Shown: positions 1-8,290 of the stretch, one piece after another | How the letters are laid out: each line of letters opens with the position of its first letter | How positions within the stretch are numbered: the first letter of the stretch is position 1 | DNA from: Chromobacterium sinusclupearum | GTDB lineage: Bacteria > Pseudomonadota > Gammaproteobacteria > Burkholderiales > Chromobacteriaceae | Length of the DNA: 64,000 nucleotides | Assembly (NCBI RefSeq): GCF_002902845.1 | Contig: NZ_PPTF01000002.1 | Span: 33,986-97,985 of the forward strand | Direction of reading: 5' to 3' | Made by a program: the position numbers and the translations under genes | Notes under the pieces: model-generated | Databases searched by the model: none | What the model saw: only the letters and a program-made list of their open reading frames with translations | Told to the model about the DNA's origin: nothing

Positions 1-147
1 GCGACCACCACCAAACTGATCAAATATAAAGACTTCGACCGTTTTAATGATGCTCGCCATGCCTTCAACTCGATAGACCAGCGACTACCAGATGAGCTGA
101 TCGATGGGGCCTACGTGTTGGCGAAACCCAGATGGTACAAGGCATAG
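1..147 (+). CDS. C-terminal 48 codons of an unidentified gene
   Basis: Frame 1 is open from the window edge to TAG at 145-147 and ends in the residues AKPRWYKA. The fragment is hydrophilic, with several Asp/Arg/Lys residues and no membrane segment or motif that I recognise. A hairpin with a T-run follows 24 bp downstream, which supports this being a real gene end. The start and function lie outside the window. Confidence 0.6.
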   Translation, partial: ATTTKLIKYKDFDRFNDARHAFNSIDQRLPDELIDGAYVLAKPRWYKA

Positions 148-171
148 TGTTTAGTCCCGTGTAATCACCCT

Positions 172-213
172 ATGGCTCGGTGTTATCTTCTGCAGACAAC
201 CCGAGCCATTTTT
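172..213 (+). terminator. Rho-independent terminator after the partial gene
   Basis: ATGGCTCGG (172-180) pairs with CCGAGCCAT (201-209). The stem continues inward with GTT/AAC after a single bulged T, and five T residues follow at 209-213. Confidence 0.75.
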
Positions 214-350
214 GATGAACACCAACAGGAAATTTATTGGGAGTGGGGCATCAATCTCAACTGAACCATGAAAATGAGCGAAATATTAAATTCTAGAATG
301 GCTAAATTGATATCATTTAACCTCATTCCTAGATAAATTTAAAGTTTGCC

Positions 351-860
351 ATGCCAAATACAAAATTAACAATGGATGTTAAGTACAAGCTGGATTTGCT
401 AATCAACTCCGTGCGCCAGACGCATGAAAAAAATAGTACAGAAAAAACCAAGGATGCAATTGGACAGGTCTTGAAAGCATGTTCGAATACATGCTTAGAA
501 AAGGGGGTATCTGTAAAAGGCATGAAGAATATGCTTCACATGTCTAGTCTATGGGAGGTAAAGCATGCTTGCACATATGTCATGGAAAATCTTCCTGACC
601 CATACGGATCTAATAATATATCTTTCGACACAAAGGAGCGAAACGATAAATTCAAATGTGAACTTAATTTCATGATCAAAGGCGTAGAAAATAGAATAAA
701 ATCTGAATGGGCTATTTTCAATGCTTGCGAACAAGAGTCAGCAGCTACAGGCAGAGTCAATTACAACTTCAGAAATCAATTAATGGAAAGACTAAGGGAT
801 CCAATTGATAGCAATGTGCGTGGATTTATCAAAAATGGTGTTTTAGAAACCAATTTATGA
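351..860 (+). CDS. hypothetical 169-aa protein, AT-rich
   Basis: I do not recognise this protein. It is hydrophilic and probably mostly helical, with four or five cysteines, no signal peptide and no membrane segment. The ATG at 351 has only a poor Shine-Dalgarno, so the start is tentative. Base composition is clearly more AT-rich than the island core, like the SseJ-like gene that starts 94 bp downstream on the same strand. The two may share a transcript, in which case this could be a companion or chaperone of that effector, but no chaperone motif supports this. Confidence 0.6.
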   Translation: MPNTKLTMDVKYKLDLLINSVRQTHEKNSTEKTKDAIGQVLKACSNTCLEKGVSVKGMKNMLHMSSLWEVKHACTYVMENLPDPYGSNNISFDTKERNDKFKCELNFMIKGVENRIKSEWAIFNACEQESAATGRVNYNFRNQLMERLRDPIDSNVRGFIKNGVLETNL

Positions 861-954
861 CAAATAACCATGCAAATCTCATGCGCCATAAAGGCTATTC
901 TATTGACTTCATTCAAAAATTGAATACTAAGTCATTTATACATAAGGATTCACC

Positions 955-2115
955 ATGCCAATCATGCTAGGACCGCTATTTTCAACACGAACCAACAATA
1001 ACGAGTTGGAGGCAAGAGGCCCAGCCCAAGAGCATTCTTGCAGACTTCAGCAGCTTAGACAGGTAAGCAATGATCCTGTAAAGATGGATGCTATCGATGG
1101 AGTTGGCACTGGAAAGAATAGTGATCTAGATGGAATGGGAGGAAACTTTCGACTCGCATTAAAAAATGCGGTAGTGGAAAAGGCATCTTCTAATCAAGTG
1201 CCGAATGAGGTGTTTCGGGATTTTTTGAGGGAGAGAGGAATTGATCGACTAGTTGTCATTGGCGATAGCCTTTCTGATTCAGATGGCCGGATGTGTAGCA
1301 AAACTCTGGGCTTACTTCCATCTTCGACAGCATATTACCAAGGTAAATTTACCAATGGCTTTACTTGGCCCGAATTTTTGGCATCACCAAGCTTTATGGG
1401 AACTGATCTTGTTAACAAAGCAGAGGGTGGAGCAGTTGCTGCGCGACACTCTATTAGCCCGGCATTTCTATTTGTTTCCAACATGAGCCGACAAATGAAG
1501 GACGTTACTTTTCAGGCGTCTGACGTAGTCATTCTGGCACTGGGCTCTAATGATTACATGACCTTTGGCAAAACTGATGTGGAAAAAGTTGTTTCAACCT
1601 ATGAGAAAAACATCAAAAAACTAATATCATCTGGAGTCAAGCATATTATTATTGTTGGCGTGCCGGATCTTTCAAAGACAGTGTATGCCTATGATCAAAA
1701 TAGAGATGAGAACTATAGAGCGAGAATGGGAGAAATATCCACTCACCACAATAGCCGGCTAAGGGAAAAGGTCTCACAGCTGCAACTTGATTATGCTTCT
1801 GAAAATGTTTTCATCCGGTTCTTTGACATGCAGGCAAAATTTGAAGAGTTAACTGATATGGCAGGCACGGTTGGATATAATACGACAAAAAATTACTGTG
1901 AAGGATATATCGATTTAAAAGACTGGATGGGACTGGGTAGGGAAAGCAAGCTAAATACTGCTCATAGATATATATTCCATGACCAAGTCCACCCTAGCCA
2001 GGAAGTTCATCAAATACTAGCCTCACGTATGTTAAATTTCATAAAAGACGAGTTACTTGGATTTTCACAGGACGAGGCTCACTGTGAATTTCCGGTGCCA
2101 AGCGTAACCGAATGA
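955..2115 (+). CDS. SseJ-like GDSL (SGNH) acyltransferase/esterase, candidate T3SS effector
   Basis: The 386-aa protein resembles Salmonella SseJ (408 aa), a glycerophospholipid:cholesterol acyltransferase/deacylase that acts on host vacuole membranes. A GDSL block (IGDSLSDSDGR, nucleophile Ser105) is followed by KFTNGFTWPEFL, the block-III motif LGSNDYM, VGVPDLS, and the C-terminal catalytic dyad DQVHP (Asp343, His346). These match the order in SseJ. Residues 1-95 have no Sec signal and are polar, as expected for a T3SS secretion signal. The start is well supported by AAGGA 7 nt upstream of the ATG. The gene is AT-rich relative to the island core, suggesting separate acquisition. Secretion by the neighbouring T3SS is inferred. 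A generic GDSL lipase is the alternative, but the SseJ-like linear motifs make that less likely. Confidence 0.82.
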   Translation: MPIMLGPLFSTRTNNNELEARGPAQEHSCRLQQLRQVSNDPVKMDAIDGVGTGKNSDLDGMGGNFRLALKNAVVEKASSNQVPNEVFRDFLRERGIDRLVVIGDSLSDSDGRMCSKTLGLLPSSTAYYQGKFTNGFTWPEFLASPSFMGTDLVNKAEGGAVAARHSISPAFLFVSNMSRQMKDVTFQASDVVILALGSNDYMTFGKTDVEKVVSTYEKNIKKLISSGVKHIIIVGVPDLSKTVYAYDQNRDENYRARMGEISTHHNSRLREKVSQLQLDYASENVFIRFFDMQAKFEELTDMAGTVGYNTTKNYCEGYIDLKDWMGLGRESKLNTAHRYIFHDQVHPSQEVHQILASRMLNFIKDELLGFSQDEAHCEFPVPSVTE

Positions 2116-2752
2116 GCTGGAGAATAGGCTGCACAGCCGCTGCACTGCAATTCATAAAACGCAAGTAGCTTCTGTGTAGCCAGATTGATTGTGCGCACGG
2201 CAATGAAAGCACAGTTTCATTTATAGCTCTTCATCTCCCTCCCGCAGCCAAGCATGCCAATCATTCCTAATTGCAATTAATAATAAAAATACCAAACCAA
2301 GCAAAATTGACAAAGCTACCATTAGCAAAACCTTTAACATCTAGCCACCTTATATAAATTTACTACTACAAACTTGAGCAGACTAGCTGATGATGACTCA
2401 AATGAAATACTTGACATCAAGTCTATTAAATACTGCCATACATCAATATTCAATAGATAATAAGATTTGATTAAATATATGAATTGCAAAAACAGCTATT
2501 AAGATGATGGTATCTGAAAGATTTCCAGAAACCTTCACTAATGACAAGATGAAGAACCTTGTTGCATAAGTGCTCTGACGCCAAAGTCTGACGCAGTGCC
2601 TGAAAATGGCTAGTAGATGAAAGGACACATATCACCGTAGCGTAAATCTGCTAACTGGAGGGGAAATGACAAGTTGTAGCATGCAAAGCGAGAATCTGAA
2701 GAGAAAAACATCACTTGCCAGCCCCTTTGCAGCCACAAATAGGATGATAACG
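2116..2752. other. AT-rich region with no supported gene
   Basis: This 637-bp stretch separates the SseJ-like gene from a convergent hypothetical gene. Only short open frames occur, without ribosome binding sites or recognisable products. I see no convincing terminator hairpin, repeat or RNA gene. Confidence 0.6.
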
Positions 2753-3151
2753 TTAATTGCTCACGATATGCTGAATTAAATTTCGACTTTTTCTGTCCCT
2801 GATTTTCATAAATTCTTCAATCAACTCTTTCAGTTTATTCACTGATTCAGCCTTGCTTGGCGCCTGATGTCTCAGATTAAACCAGAACTTTTCTGCAAGC
2901 CAGCCACCAAAAAGGTGGCACACCTCATACTGGAAGCTAGAGTAATTATCACAGCCATACTTACTCAAAAGCGGCATTAAATCCTCAAGCATTTCAGTGC
3001 AGAGGATCGCATAACACCCCACCTCCTTTGCAATATGCATATTTTCAAATTCAAAACGATCAAGAAGATGCATATAATCAACATCAGGATTGGTCATCAA
3101 GCCTTCCTGAATATATGCAGCACATATAGCTACAGTGATTTGGCCTATCAT
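2753..3151 (-). CDS. hypothetical 132-aa protein
   Basis: I do not recognise this protein. It is acidic, probably alpha-helical and aromatic-rich in the middle (HLFGGWLAEKFWFNLRH), and ends in a basic helix. GGGGGGAG about 7 nt upstream of the ATG strongly supports the start. There is no signal peptide. It lies alone in the AT-rich segment, facing the SseJ-like gene. Size and character would fit a small chaperone or an immunity-type protein, but nothing in the sequence decides this. Confidence 0.6.
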   Translation of the reverse strand: MIGQITVAICAAYIQEGLMTNPDVDYMHLLDRFEFENMHIAKEVGCYAILCTEMLEDLMPLLSKYGCDNYSSFQYEVCHLFGGWLAEKFWFNLRHQAPSKAESVNKLKELIEEFMKIRDRKSRNLIQHIVSN

Positions 3152-3343
3152 TCGAATCTCCCCCCGAAGCTACGATCATTCTCATATTGAAAAGTCAGAT
3201 AGATTTGCCAGCATCAAAAAATTAACGAACAAGCGCAACTAAAAATAAGCTATAACGTCAATTTATACATCAAGCCCAGCTAGACAAACCCAAACATAAA
3301 GCTATTCATGTAAAGGTTATGATTGAATTTACGAAACTCTATT

Positions 3344-3496
3344 TTATTTAACGCTCCCGGCGACATCCTGATCGGCAGCCAGCGCCGGAGGCTCAAAGCC
3401 CAGATAGCACAGAAGCTCGCTAACGCGATGATGAAAAGTGGCTGGCATATGTTGAGATTCCTGCTTTTGATGGTCAACGAGCCCATGGCGCCACAT
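3344..3496 (-). pseudogene. truncated 50-aa ORF, likely N-terminus of a T3SS chaperone
   Basis: An ATG overlaps the stop codon of the preceding 804-aa gene (TGATG), so it would be translationally coupled. The 50-residue product contains HRVSELLCYLGFEPPAL followed by acidic residues and AGSVK, which resembles the first helix and first strand of CesT/SicP-type class I chaperones. It stops just where the family's beta-sheet core should follow, and GC-rich sequence changes abruptly to AT-rich sequence at about 3345. I infer a chaperone gene cut by a recombination breakpoint. A genuine small protein is the alternative. Confidence 0.4.
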
Positions 3497-5910
3497 CAGG
3501 GCAACGGCGTCTCAATCGCTTTCCATTGCTGCTCCATTTGCTTCCGCAATTGGTTCAGCTCGCTGCGCTCATCGAAGCGCTTGTAAATATTCCACCCCAC
3601 CCAACCCAGCAAGGCGACTGGCAGGGTGACGGCTGCAGCAATGCCCAGAGGCACCGCCACAGCGGTCGGCAAGGCGGCGAGGGAAAACGCCAAGCCTCCG
3701 ATCAAGGGTAGGCCGCCCAAAATGCGCGCCGGCGTCGGCTTGAATGCTCGAGCGAATGCAGATCTCAGCGTCTGGCCCACAGTCTTCGCTTTAGGCAGAC
3801 GCTGGCGCAGCGCTGTCAATATCGGTGTCGTCGCCTTCTTGACCTCCTGCGGCAAAGCGTCGCCATCCAGCGACAGCCACTTGGGAAGACGCTCGCTACG
3901 GATTCGCTCCACATCAGCGGTCAGCTCGCCGGAGATGTTGGCAAGTTCCCGGACAAGTTTTAGTTCAGCGCTGAATTTGCCGGGACGGGCCGGTTTGATC
4001 TTGTCGATATCTGCGACGTAACGGTGCAATGCATCCTGATAGTTCAAGAGAAACTTGCTTCGCAGCACGGTAACCAGTTGCTTGAGCTGTTCTTGAAACG
4101 CCGCATCCAACTCCCCGCTCTCCACGTATCCAAGCGAAAGTTCCTGCAACACTTTCCGATTGGCAAGATGCTGTCGTTCCGCCACCAGATATAGTTCGCA
4201 CAGGCCATCGTTGAGCTTGATCGCATTGCGCACCACCCGCTCCCTGCTCTTTCCCTTCAAAAATTCTGCGGCAGAGAATGAAGCAACAGCGCGATGCAGG
4301 ATACGCATGAACCCATTTTCATATTGGCTCACGATGCCCTGAGTCACCTGCCGGTAGTTGCGATGGGCCTCCGCATCGATCTGCCCCGCTACCGGCGACG
4401 TCCGGTCCAACCGCTGCGGGTAGATATTCTTGCCTGCCGCGTGGCGGGCGTATCTTGCATGCGCCGCTTCCAGATGCTGATCCAGCGCAATCTTGGCCCG
4501 CTCTGCCACCTGCTCCGGCGCGTGGCGCTCCCGCACCCGAGCCAGTTCTTCAACCATTTTCTTGTGGAAATTGCCGGCAGCCATACCCACGCTGTCTTCA
4601 AACCGCTCCACGCGTTCCTCTGTCTTGATTCGGTGGAAGAAGCGCTGCAGCGCGTCGAACAGCCCATGGTCGTCCAGACTGGGCGCATGCTTGTTCTCCA
4701 ACTGCCGTACTACCTGCAGCGCCCGAGCCTGGTCCTGCTCCACCCGGCCGTAGTGGGCAATCAGCGGCGCCAGTTCCGCGCCGGGCAGCGGCTGAGCATG
4801 ACGCCGCGGGTCGCTGAAGTGTTGCAGCACATCCTGCATGACCTGGCGCTTCATCTCCACCACATCCGCCTTGCCTGGCCGGTGCGCCGCCGGGCGGGCC
4901 GCCTGGTGGACGATAGCGTCATGCGTGGCATCATCTAACAGGCGGTAACCCGCATCCACGAAGGCCACCTGGGCGAGCAAACGCGACAGGCTACCGCCAG
5001 CGGCGTGACAGGCCTGCAAGGCCTGCAGCAATTGCTGCAACTCGTCGCGTGTGCTTGGCTCAGTTCGCCACGTCACTGCCTCTTGCCCCTTATCGCCGCT
5101 TAATACAAGGTGGCGAGCAATCGCGGGGCTGGACTCGATGTTTTGACGCAACTTATCGACATGTCGGCCATTGACCTTTCCGAAGGAATAGCCATCTCGG
5201 GTATACAAATAGCGGTTGAGCAATTGCAGCAGCACGGCGGACAGGCCCGTCTCCGCTGCCTCCGCGACACAGGGCGCGGCGGAGACTTTTCCTACCTCGA
5301 TAGCAAAGGGATTAAGCCATTCAGGATAGGCTGGCATTGCGTTTTGGGCGATATCATCACCGCGGTGGAGATGCGATGCGCTCACCGGCGCGGCATCCTG
5401 AATGCCAAATGGGTTTCCATCCTGAGCCGCAGGCTGCGTATCCGACGCCTGCGCTGCGGAGCCGGCCGGTTCCTCCAGAATCAGGGGCGCGGCCGACTGC
5501 CAAGCCTGACGCAACTGTCCGGGCAGGCGGCTGCCCAGGCCATGGCCGGCCTTTTTCAGCTCCGCCAGCAGCGTCTTGAACTGTAGCGGCGTCAGGCTCT
5601 CCGCCTTGAACGCCAAGCCACCGCCGTGTTTCTGCAGATACGCCCCCAGCGCCGGCCTCTGCGCCAGGTCGCGCAGCAATCGGCCAGGATGACCCTGGTG
5701 ATACGAGGCAAGAACGTCCTGCAAAGGGGCAGCGCTGCGAGCAGGGGCAAGGCCCAGCGAGGCCGGCGCGGCAGCCGGCCGGCGCAAAGGCGCGCCGAAC
5801 GCGCCGCGCAAAACGGCGCCCACCCCATGCGCCGCATGGCGCTCCGCGCAGGCAGGAATATTTGGCAAGCGGATTCCCGGGCTAATGGTAGCGGTGGGCA
5901 TGGTGTTCAT
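3496..5910 (-). CDS. large candidate T3SS effector with C-terminal membrane hairpin (804 aa)
   Basis: No known family is recognised. Residues 1-70 are Ala/Pro/Arg-rich and low-complexity, typical of T3SS secretion regions and without a Sec signal. The middle is predominantly helical and charged. Residues about 728-775 form a hydrophobic pair of segments (LPLIGGLAFSLAALP and VPLGIAAAVTLPVALL) that should insert as a hairpin, followed by a basic/charged coiled-coil tail. It begins 4 bp after the upstream gene and shares its transcript, and a truncated chaperone-like ORF overlaps its stop. The start may be M1 or M4; the GGAAG upstream fits either. Host-membrane insertion is an inference from the hairpin. 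It is placed as an effector by context and composition only. Confidence 0.65.
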   Translation of the reverse strand: MNTMPTATISPGIRLPNIPACAERHAAHGVGAVLRGAFGAPLRRPAAAPASLGLAPARSAAPLQDVLASYHQGHPGRLLRDLAQRPALGAYLQKHGGGLAFKAESLTPLQFKTLLAELKKAGHGLGSRLPGQLRQAWQSAAPLILEEPAGSAAQASDTQPAAQDGNPFGIQDAAPVSASHLHRGDDIAQNAMPAYPEWLNPFAIEVGKVSAAPCVAEAAETGLSAVLLQLLNRYLYTRDGYSFGKVNGRHVDKLRQNIESSPAIARHLVLSGDKGQEAVTWRTEPSTRDELQQLLQALQACHAAGGSLSRLLAQVAFVDAGYRLLDDATHDAIVHQAARPAAHRPGKADVVEMKRQVMQDVLQHFSDPRRHAQPLPGAELAPLIAHYGRVEQDQARALQVVRQLENKHAPSLDDHGLFDALQRFFHRIKTEERVERFEDSVGMAAGNFHKKMVEELARVRERHAPEQVAERAKIALDQHLEAAHARYARHAAGKNIYPQRLDRTSPVAGQIDAEAHRNYRQVTQGIVSQYENGFMRILHRAVASFSAAEFLKGKSRERVVRNAIKLNDGLCELYLVAERQHLANRKVLQELSLGYVESGELDAAFQEQLKQLVTVLRSKFLLNYQDALHRYVADIDKIKPARPGKFSAELKLVRELANISGELTADVERIRSERLPKWLSLDGDALPQEVKKATTPILTALRQRLPKAKTVGQTLRSAFARAFKPTPARILGGLPLIGGLAFSLAALPTAVAVPLGIAAAVTLPVALLGWVGWNIYKRFDERSELNQLRKQMEQQWKAIETPLP

Positions 5911-5914
5911 CTTC

Positions 5915-6673
5915 CTAGATCAAATGCGGCAACTGCTGTTCCCAACGCTTTCCAATCTCGGCCAGCTGGGCGACAAACTCATCCGGGGACAACATGCCAC
6001 GCTCGGGGGCCTGCGGCGCGATTTCCTTCGCGATAGCCGCCTCTACATGTGCACGAAGGCGCGCCCCCTGGCCGGGCTGGTTCATGTAGGCGGTGAATTG
6101 TTTTTGCATGGAAGAAAGCACTGGCGTGACGAAGGGATTGGCTCCTGCTGCCTTTGGCGTATAAATGCCGTCCTTCTCCTCGCAGGCAATGCGGAGCGCA
6201 TGGGCCGCCGCGCCAATCTCCTGCAAATACCCGTCGGGCACTCTCGCTCCGCGCTCGACACATAAGCGTCCGAAGGCATCCTTGGCTGCGCTGTACGTCG
6301 AGGCGTACACAGCATCGATGACTTGCTGCGCATATATCGGGTCTCGGCGCGCCGTCTCGCTAACGTTGAGTTCCGCGACGGCCTTCATCATGTGATGCTC
6401 TGGCCGGGAAACACCCGAGCGATTCATCAGCGGCTGGCGTGCCGGTATGTTGCGGCTAAAATATTTCTCCTGCTTGGCTCGCAGCGCTTGCTGCGCGCCT
6501 GGCAACTTTCCTTCTTTGCCCCGCCGCTCCGCCTGGGGCGGTTGCGCGGCGGTGTTGGCACAATGCGTGACGGCAGCCGCCAAACGGCGTGGCGTACCCA
6601 GCCCCTTGATCTGGGCAGCCTCAGTGGATGCCTCGTGACGGGTGTGTACTATAGGTGTGCTAGATACATGCAT
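5915..6673 (-). CDS. candidate T3SS effector or effector partner (252 aa)
   Basis: I do not recognise a family. The ATG at 6673 is chosen over an upstream in-frame one because GGAGGAG lies 5 nt before it. The first 70 residues are rich in Ser/Thr/Arg/Ala/Gln and lack a hydrophobic signal, as in T3SS substrates. The rest is helical with a conserved-looking segment (RRDPIYAQQVIDAVYAST). Its stop is separated from the 804-aa gene start by only 4 bp, so the two form an operon and may be paired effectors. Function is unknown. Confidence 0.6.
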   Translation of the reverse strand: MHVSSTPIVHTRHEASTEAAQIKGLGTPRRLAAAVTHCANTAAQPPQAERRGKEGKLPGAQQALRAKQEKYFSRNIPARQPLMNRSGVSRPEHHMMKAVAELNVSETARRDPIYAQQVIDAVYASTYSAAKDAFGRLCVERGARVPDGYLQEIGAAAHALRIACEEKDGIYTPKAAGANPFVTPVLSSMQKQFTAYMNQPGQGARLRAHVEAAIAKEIAPQAPERGMLSPDEFVAQLAEIGKRWEQQLPHLI

Positions 6674-6767
6674 TCCGACTCCTCCATGGTTTGCGTGCCG
6701 GTTATACAAAAAATCATAGGTTGCGCTGAGGATGCTCACTTGCAAAAACTAGCCATTGCATGAAAAA

Positions 6768-6797
6768 TTAAAAAAGCCCTGCAATATTTCAGGGCTT
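6768..6797 (-). terminator. Rho-independent terminator of the RhoGAP-like gene
   Basis: The 8-bp stem AAGCCCTG (6774-6781)/CAGGGCTT (6790-6797) has an 8-nt loop. On the minus strand a run of T residues follows. It lies 14 bp beyond the stop of the 335-aa gene and separates it from the next operon. Confidence 0.8.
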
Positions 6798-6811
6798 GTA
6801 TACAGGCTCAT

Positions 6812-7819
6812 TTACACAGAGCCACGGTTAGCAAAAACACTTTCCAATTGGGCGATGACATTACCAAATTCTGCTCCTTTCACAGGAGGAAATGCACCGT
6901 TTTCGGCAGTAGACAGCTTGGGTTTAGGCGCAACTGGAGGCCGGTTGGCGCTATCGGGCCAGTTTTCCAATATGGCGCCGGTTAGTTCTTGGCCCCGTGC
7001 TCTGAGCAATAAAGCGTCTTCGTCATGCTTAGAGTCGTTACTAGATTTAGAGTCAAACAATGCCGCGCTGAGAGAAATTGCATATTTGGAAAATTCTCCG
7101 GTTTCTGCCGCGCGGGAGTAACAGAACGCAATGGTGGAAACCGCCAGTTCCTTGCATCGCCTTTGCTCCTTATTCTCATGCGAATCACGGATTGCCTTCC
7201 CATAGCAAATGGAGATTTCTTTGCCCAGCTTATCCTTGACAAGGAAGTTCTTCACCTGCGAAATATCAACCATCATCTTTGAGCGCTTGATGATGCCGGC
7301 CAGGTCATCATTACTCATCTCTGAAAAATCTACCGCACCTCGCTCCATACCACGCATGGTTGCCTCCATCCGCGCTTTATTACCAGGCACTCGAAACAAC
7401 CCAGACAAATCCCAGTCCTCCTGGCGCTCGACCCTATGCCTCAGCTCTGCGCAAAGCTGGGAAAAATTTTCAGCATAGATACGATTGCATTCTCGCCGCT
7501 CTTGCATAAAGGCGTCATGCTCCGGCTTACTCACTTTATTCAGCGCCGCCTCAATCGCCTGCGAACAATGGCCATAAAACGGCTTGAACAGGCGGGACAG
7601 CAAGCTAACGCCCTCCCAGTTGCGGCGAACCTGAATCTTACCGTCACCGTCCACACTAGCGCGGTATTCCTTTTCGTTCACAGTCAGAGAGAAAAAGGCC
7701 TGATTTTGGGCGCTGCTTTGGGCGATATTGCGACGTAATTCGGCAACCTGGGCATTGTCAATCGCCAACTGGCGGGTTTGCGCATTCCAGCTGATGCCAG
7801 ATAATTGAGTAACTATCAT
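6812..7819 (-). CDS. candidate effector with RhoGAP-like arginine-finger motif (335 aa)
   Basis: Residues 137-153 read WDLSGLFRVPGNKARME, strongly reminiscent of box 1 of eukaryotic-type RhoGAP domains (G-x-F-R-x-x-G followed by a basic helix). The catalytic arginine finger would be Arg143. Downstream DLAGIIKRS could be the counterpart of the family's LLK-x-(F/Y)-L-R helix, but the match is partial. The ending is Pro-rich (RPPVAPKPKL). There is no Sec signal. If correct, the protein would switch off host Rho GTPases after T3SS delivery. The Shine-Dalgarno is weak (GGATAGG well upstream). It is followed by its own terminator. The fold call is motif-based; an unrelated helical effector is the alternative. 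Confidence 0.5.
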   Translation of the reverse strand: MIVTQLSGISWNAQTRQLAIDNAQVAELRRNIAQSSAQNQAFFSLTVNEKEYRASVDGDGKIQVRRNWEGVSLLSRLFKPFYGHCSQAIEAALNKVSKPEHDAFMQERRECNRIYAENFSQLCAELRHRVERQEDWDLSGLFRVPGNKARMEATMRGMERGAVDFSEMSNDDLAGIIKRSKMMVDISQVKNFLVKDKLGKEISICYGKAIRDSHENKEQRRCKELAVSTIAFCYSRAAETGEFSKYAISLSAALFDSKSSNDSKHDEDALLLRARGQELTGAILENWPDSANRPPVAPKPKLSTAENGAFPPVKGAEFGNVIAQLESVFANRGSV

Positions 7820-7923
7820 ATAAATACCTATCCAGTGATTGCTTTAATGATCAACGTATTGAATTTTCTTTACTTAACAAAATAATAATCCATTAAAAAC
7901 AATGCACTATCAGGAATCGCTCA

Positions 7924-8187
7924 TTACTGCGCCCGCCACCCTAACAGTTTCATTGCGCTGCCTAGCGTCTCAACCTCCAGGTCCGTCAAATAGATTGAGA
8001 CCCCGTCCTCAGCCCCACGAGACAGAAACTCCTTGCCCAGCCGTTCGCACAGCAAAATGGCGCGTTGCCGTGCTTGCTGGGTGGCGTTGCAGGCCTGCCC
8101 CTGCATGCTGTTGTGCAACAAGCGCTCCATTTGCCACAACAACTGCAGACTAACAATTTTTCCACCGCTCCTGGTACGACTATTCAT
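7924..8187 (-). CDS. small hypothetical protein (87 aa)
   Basis: The frame is open further upstream, but I prefer the ATG at 8187, giving a protein beginning MNSRTRSGG, with a weak AGG about 7 nt upstream. The product is helical with no membrane segment and ends in MKLLGWRAQ. It lies between the RhoGAP-like gene and the 310-aa candidate effector on the same strand. The size would fit a chaperone or regulator, but there is no family signature. Confidence 0.4.
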   Translation of the reverse strand: MNSRTRSGGKIVSLQLLWQMERLLHNSMQGQACNATQQARQRAILLCERLGKEFLSRGAEDGVSIYLTDLEVETLGSAMKLLGWRAQ

Positions 8188-8290
8188 GGGAAAACCTATA
8201 TCGACATATACGCTACGCAGGTACCACACTTCTAGGTATGAGACAGGCATCACTAGAGCGCCAAGGCTGGGTCAGTCGACACTTCTCATG

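Noticed and set aside
2443..2628. 61-aa minus-strand open frame
   Set aside because: No ribosome binding site or recognisable product. It lies in an AT-rich non-coding region.
3626..5586. Long plus-strand open frames opposite the 804-aa gene
   Set aside because: They are antisense shadows in GC-rich DNA, with Arg/Ala/Gln-rich low-complexity products, no ribosome sites and no motifs. The minus-strand gene explains the region.
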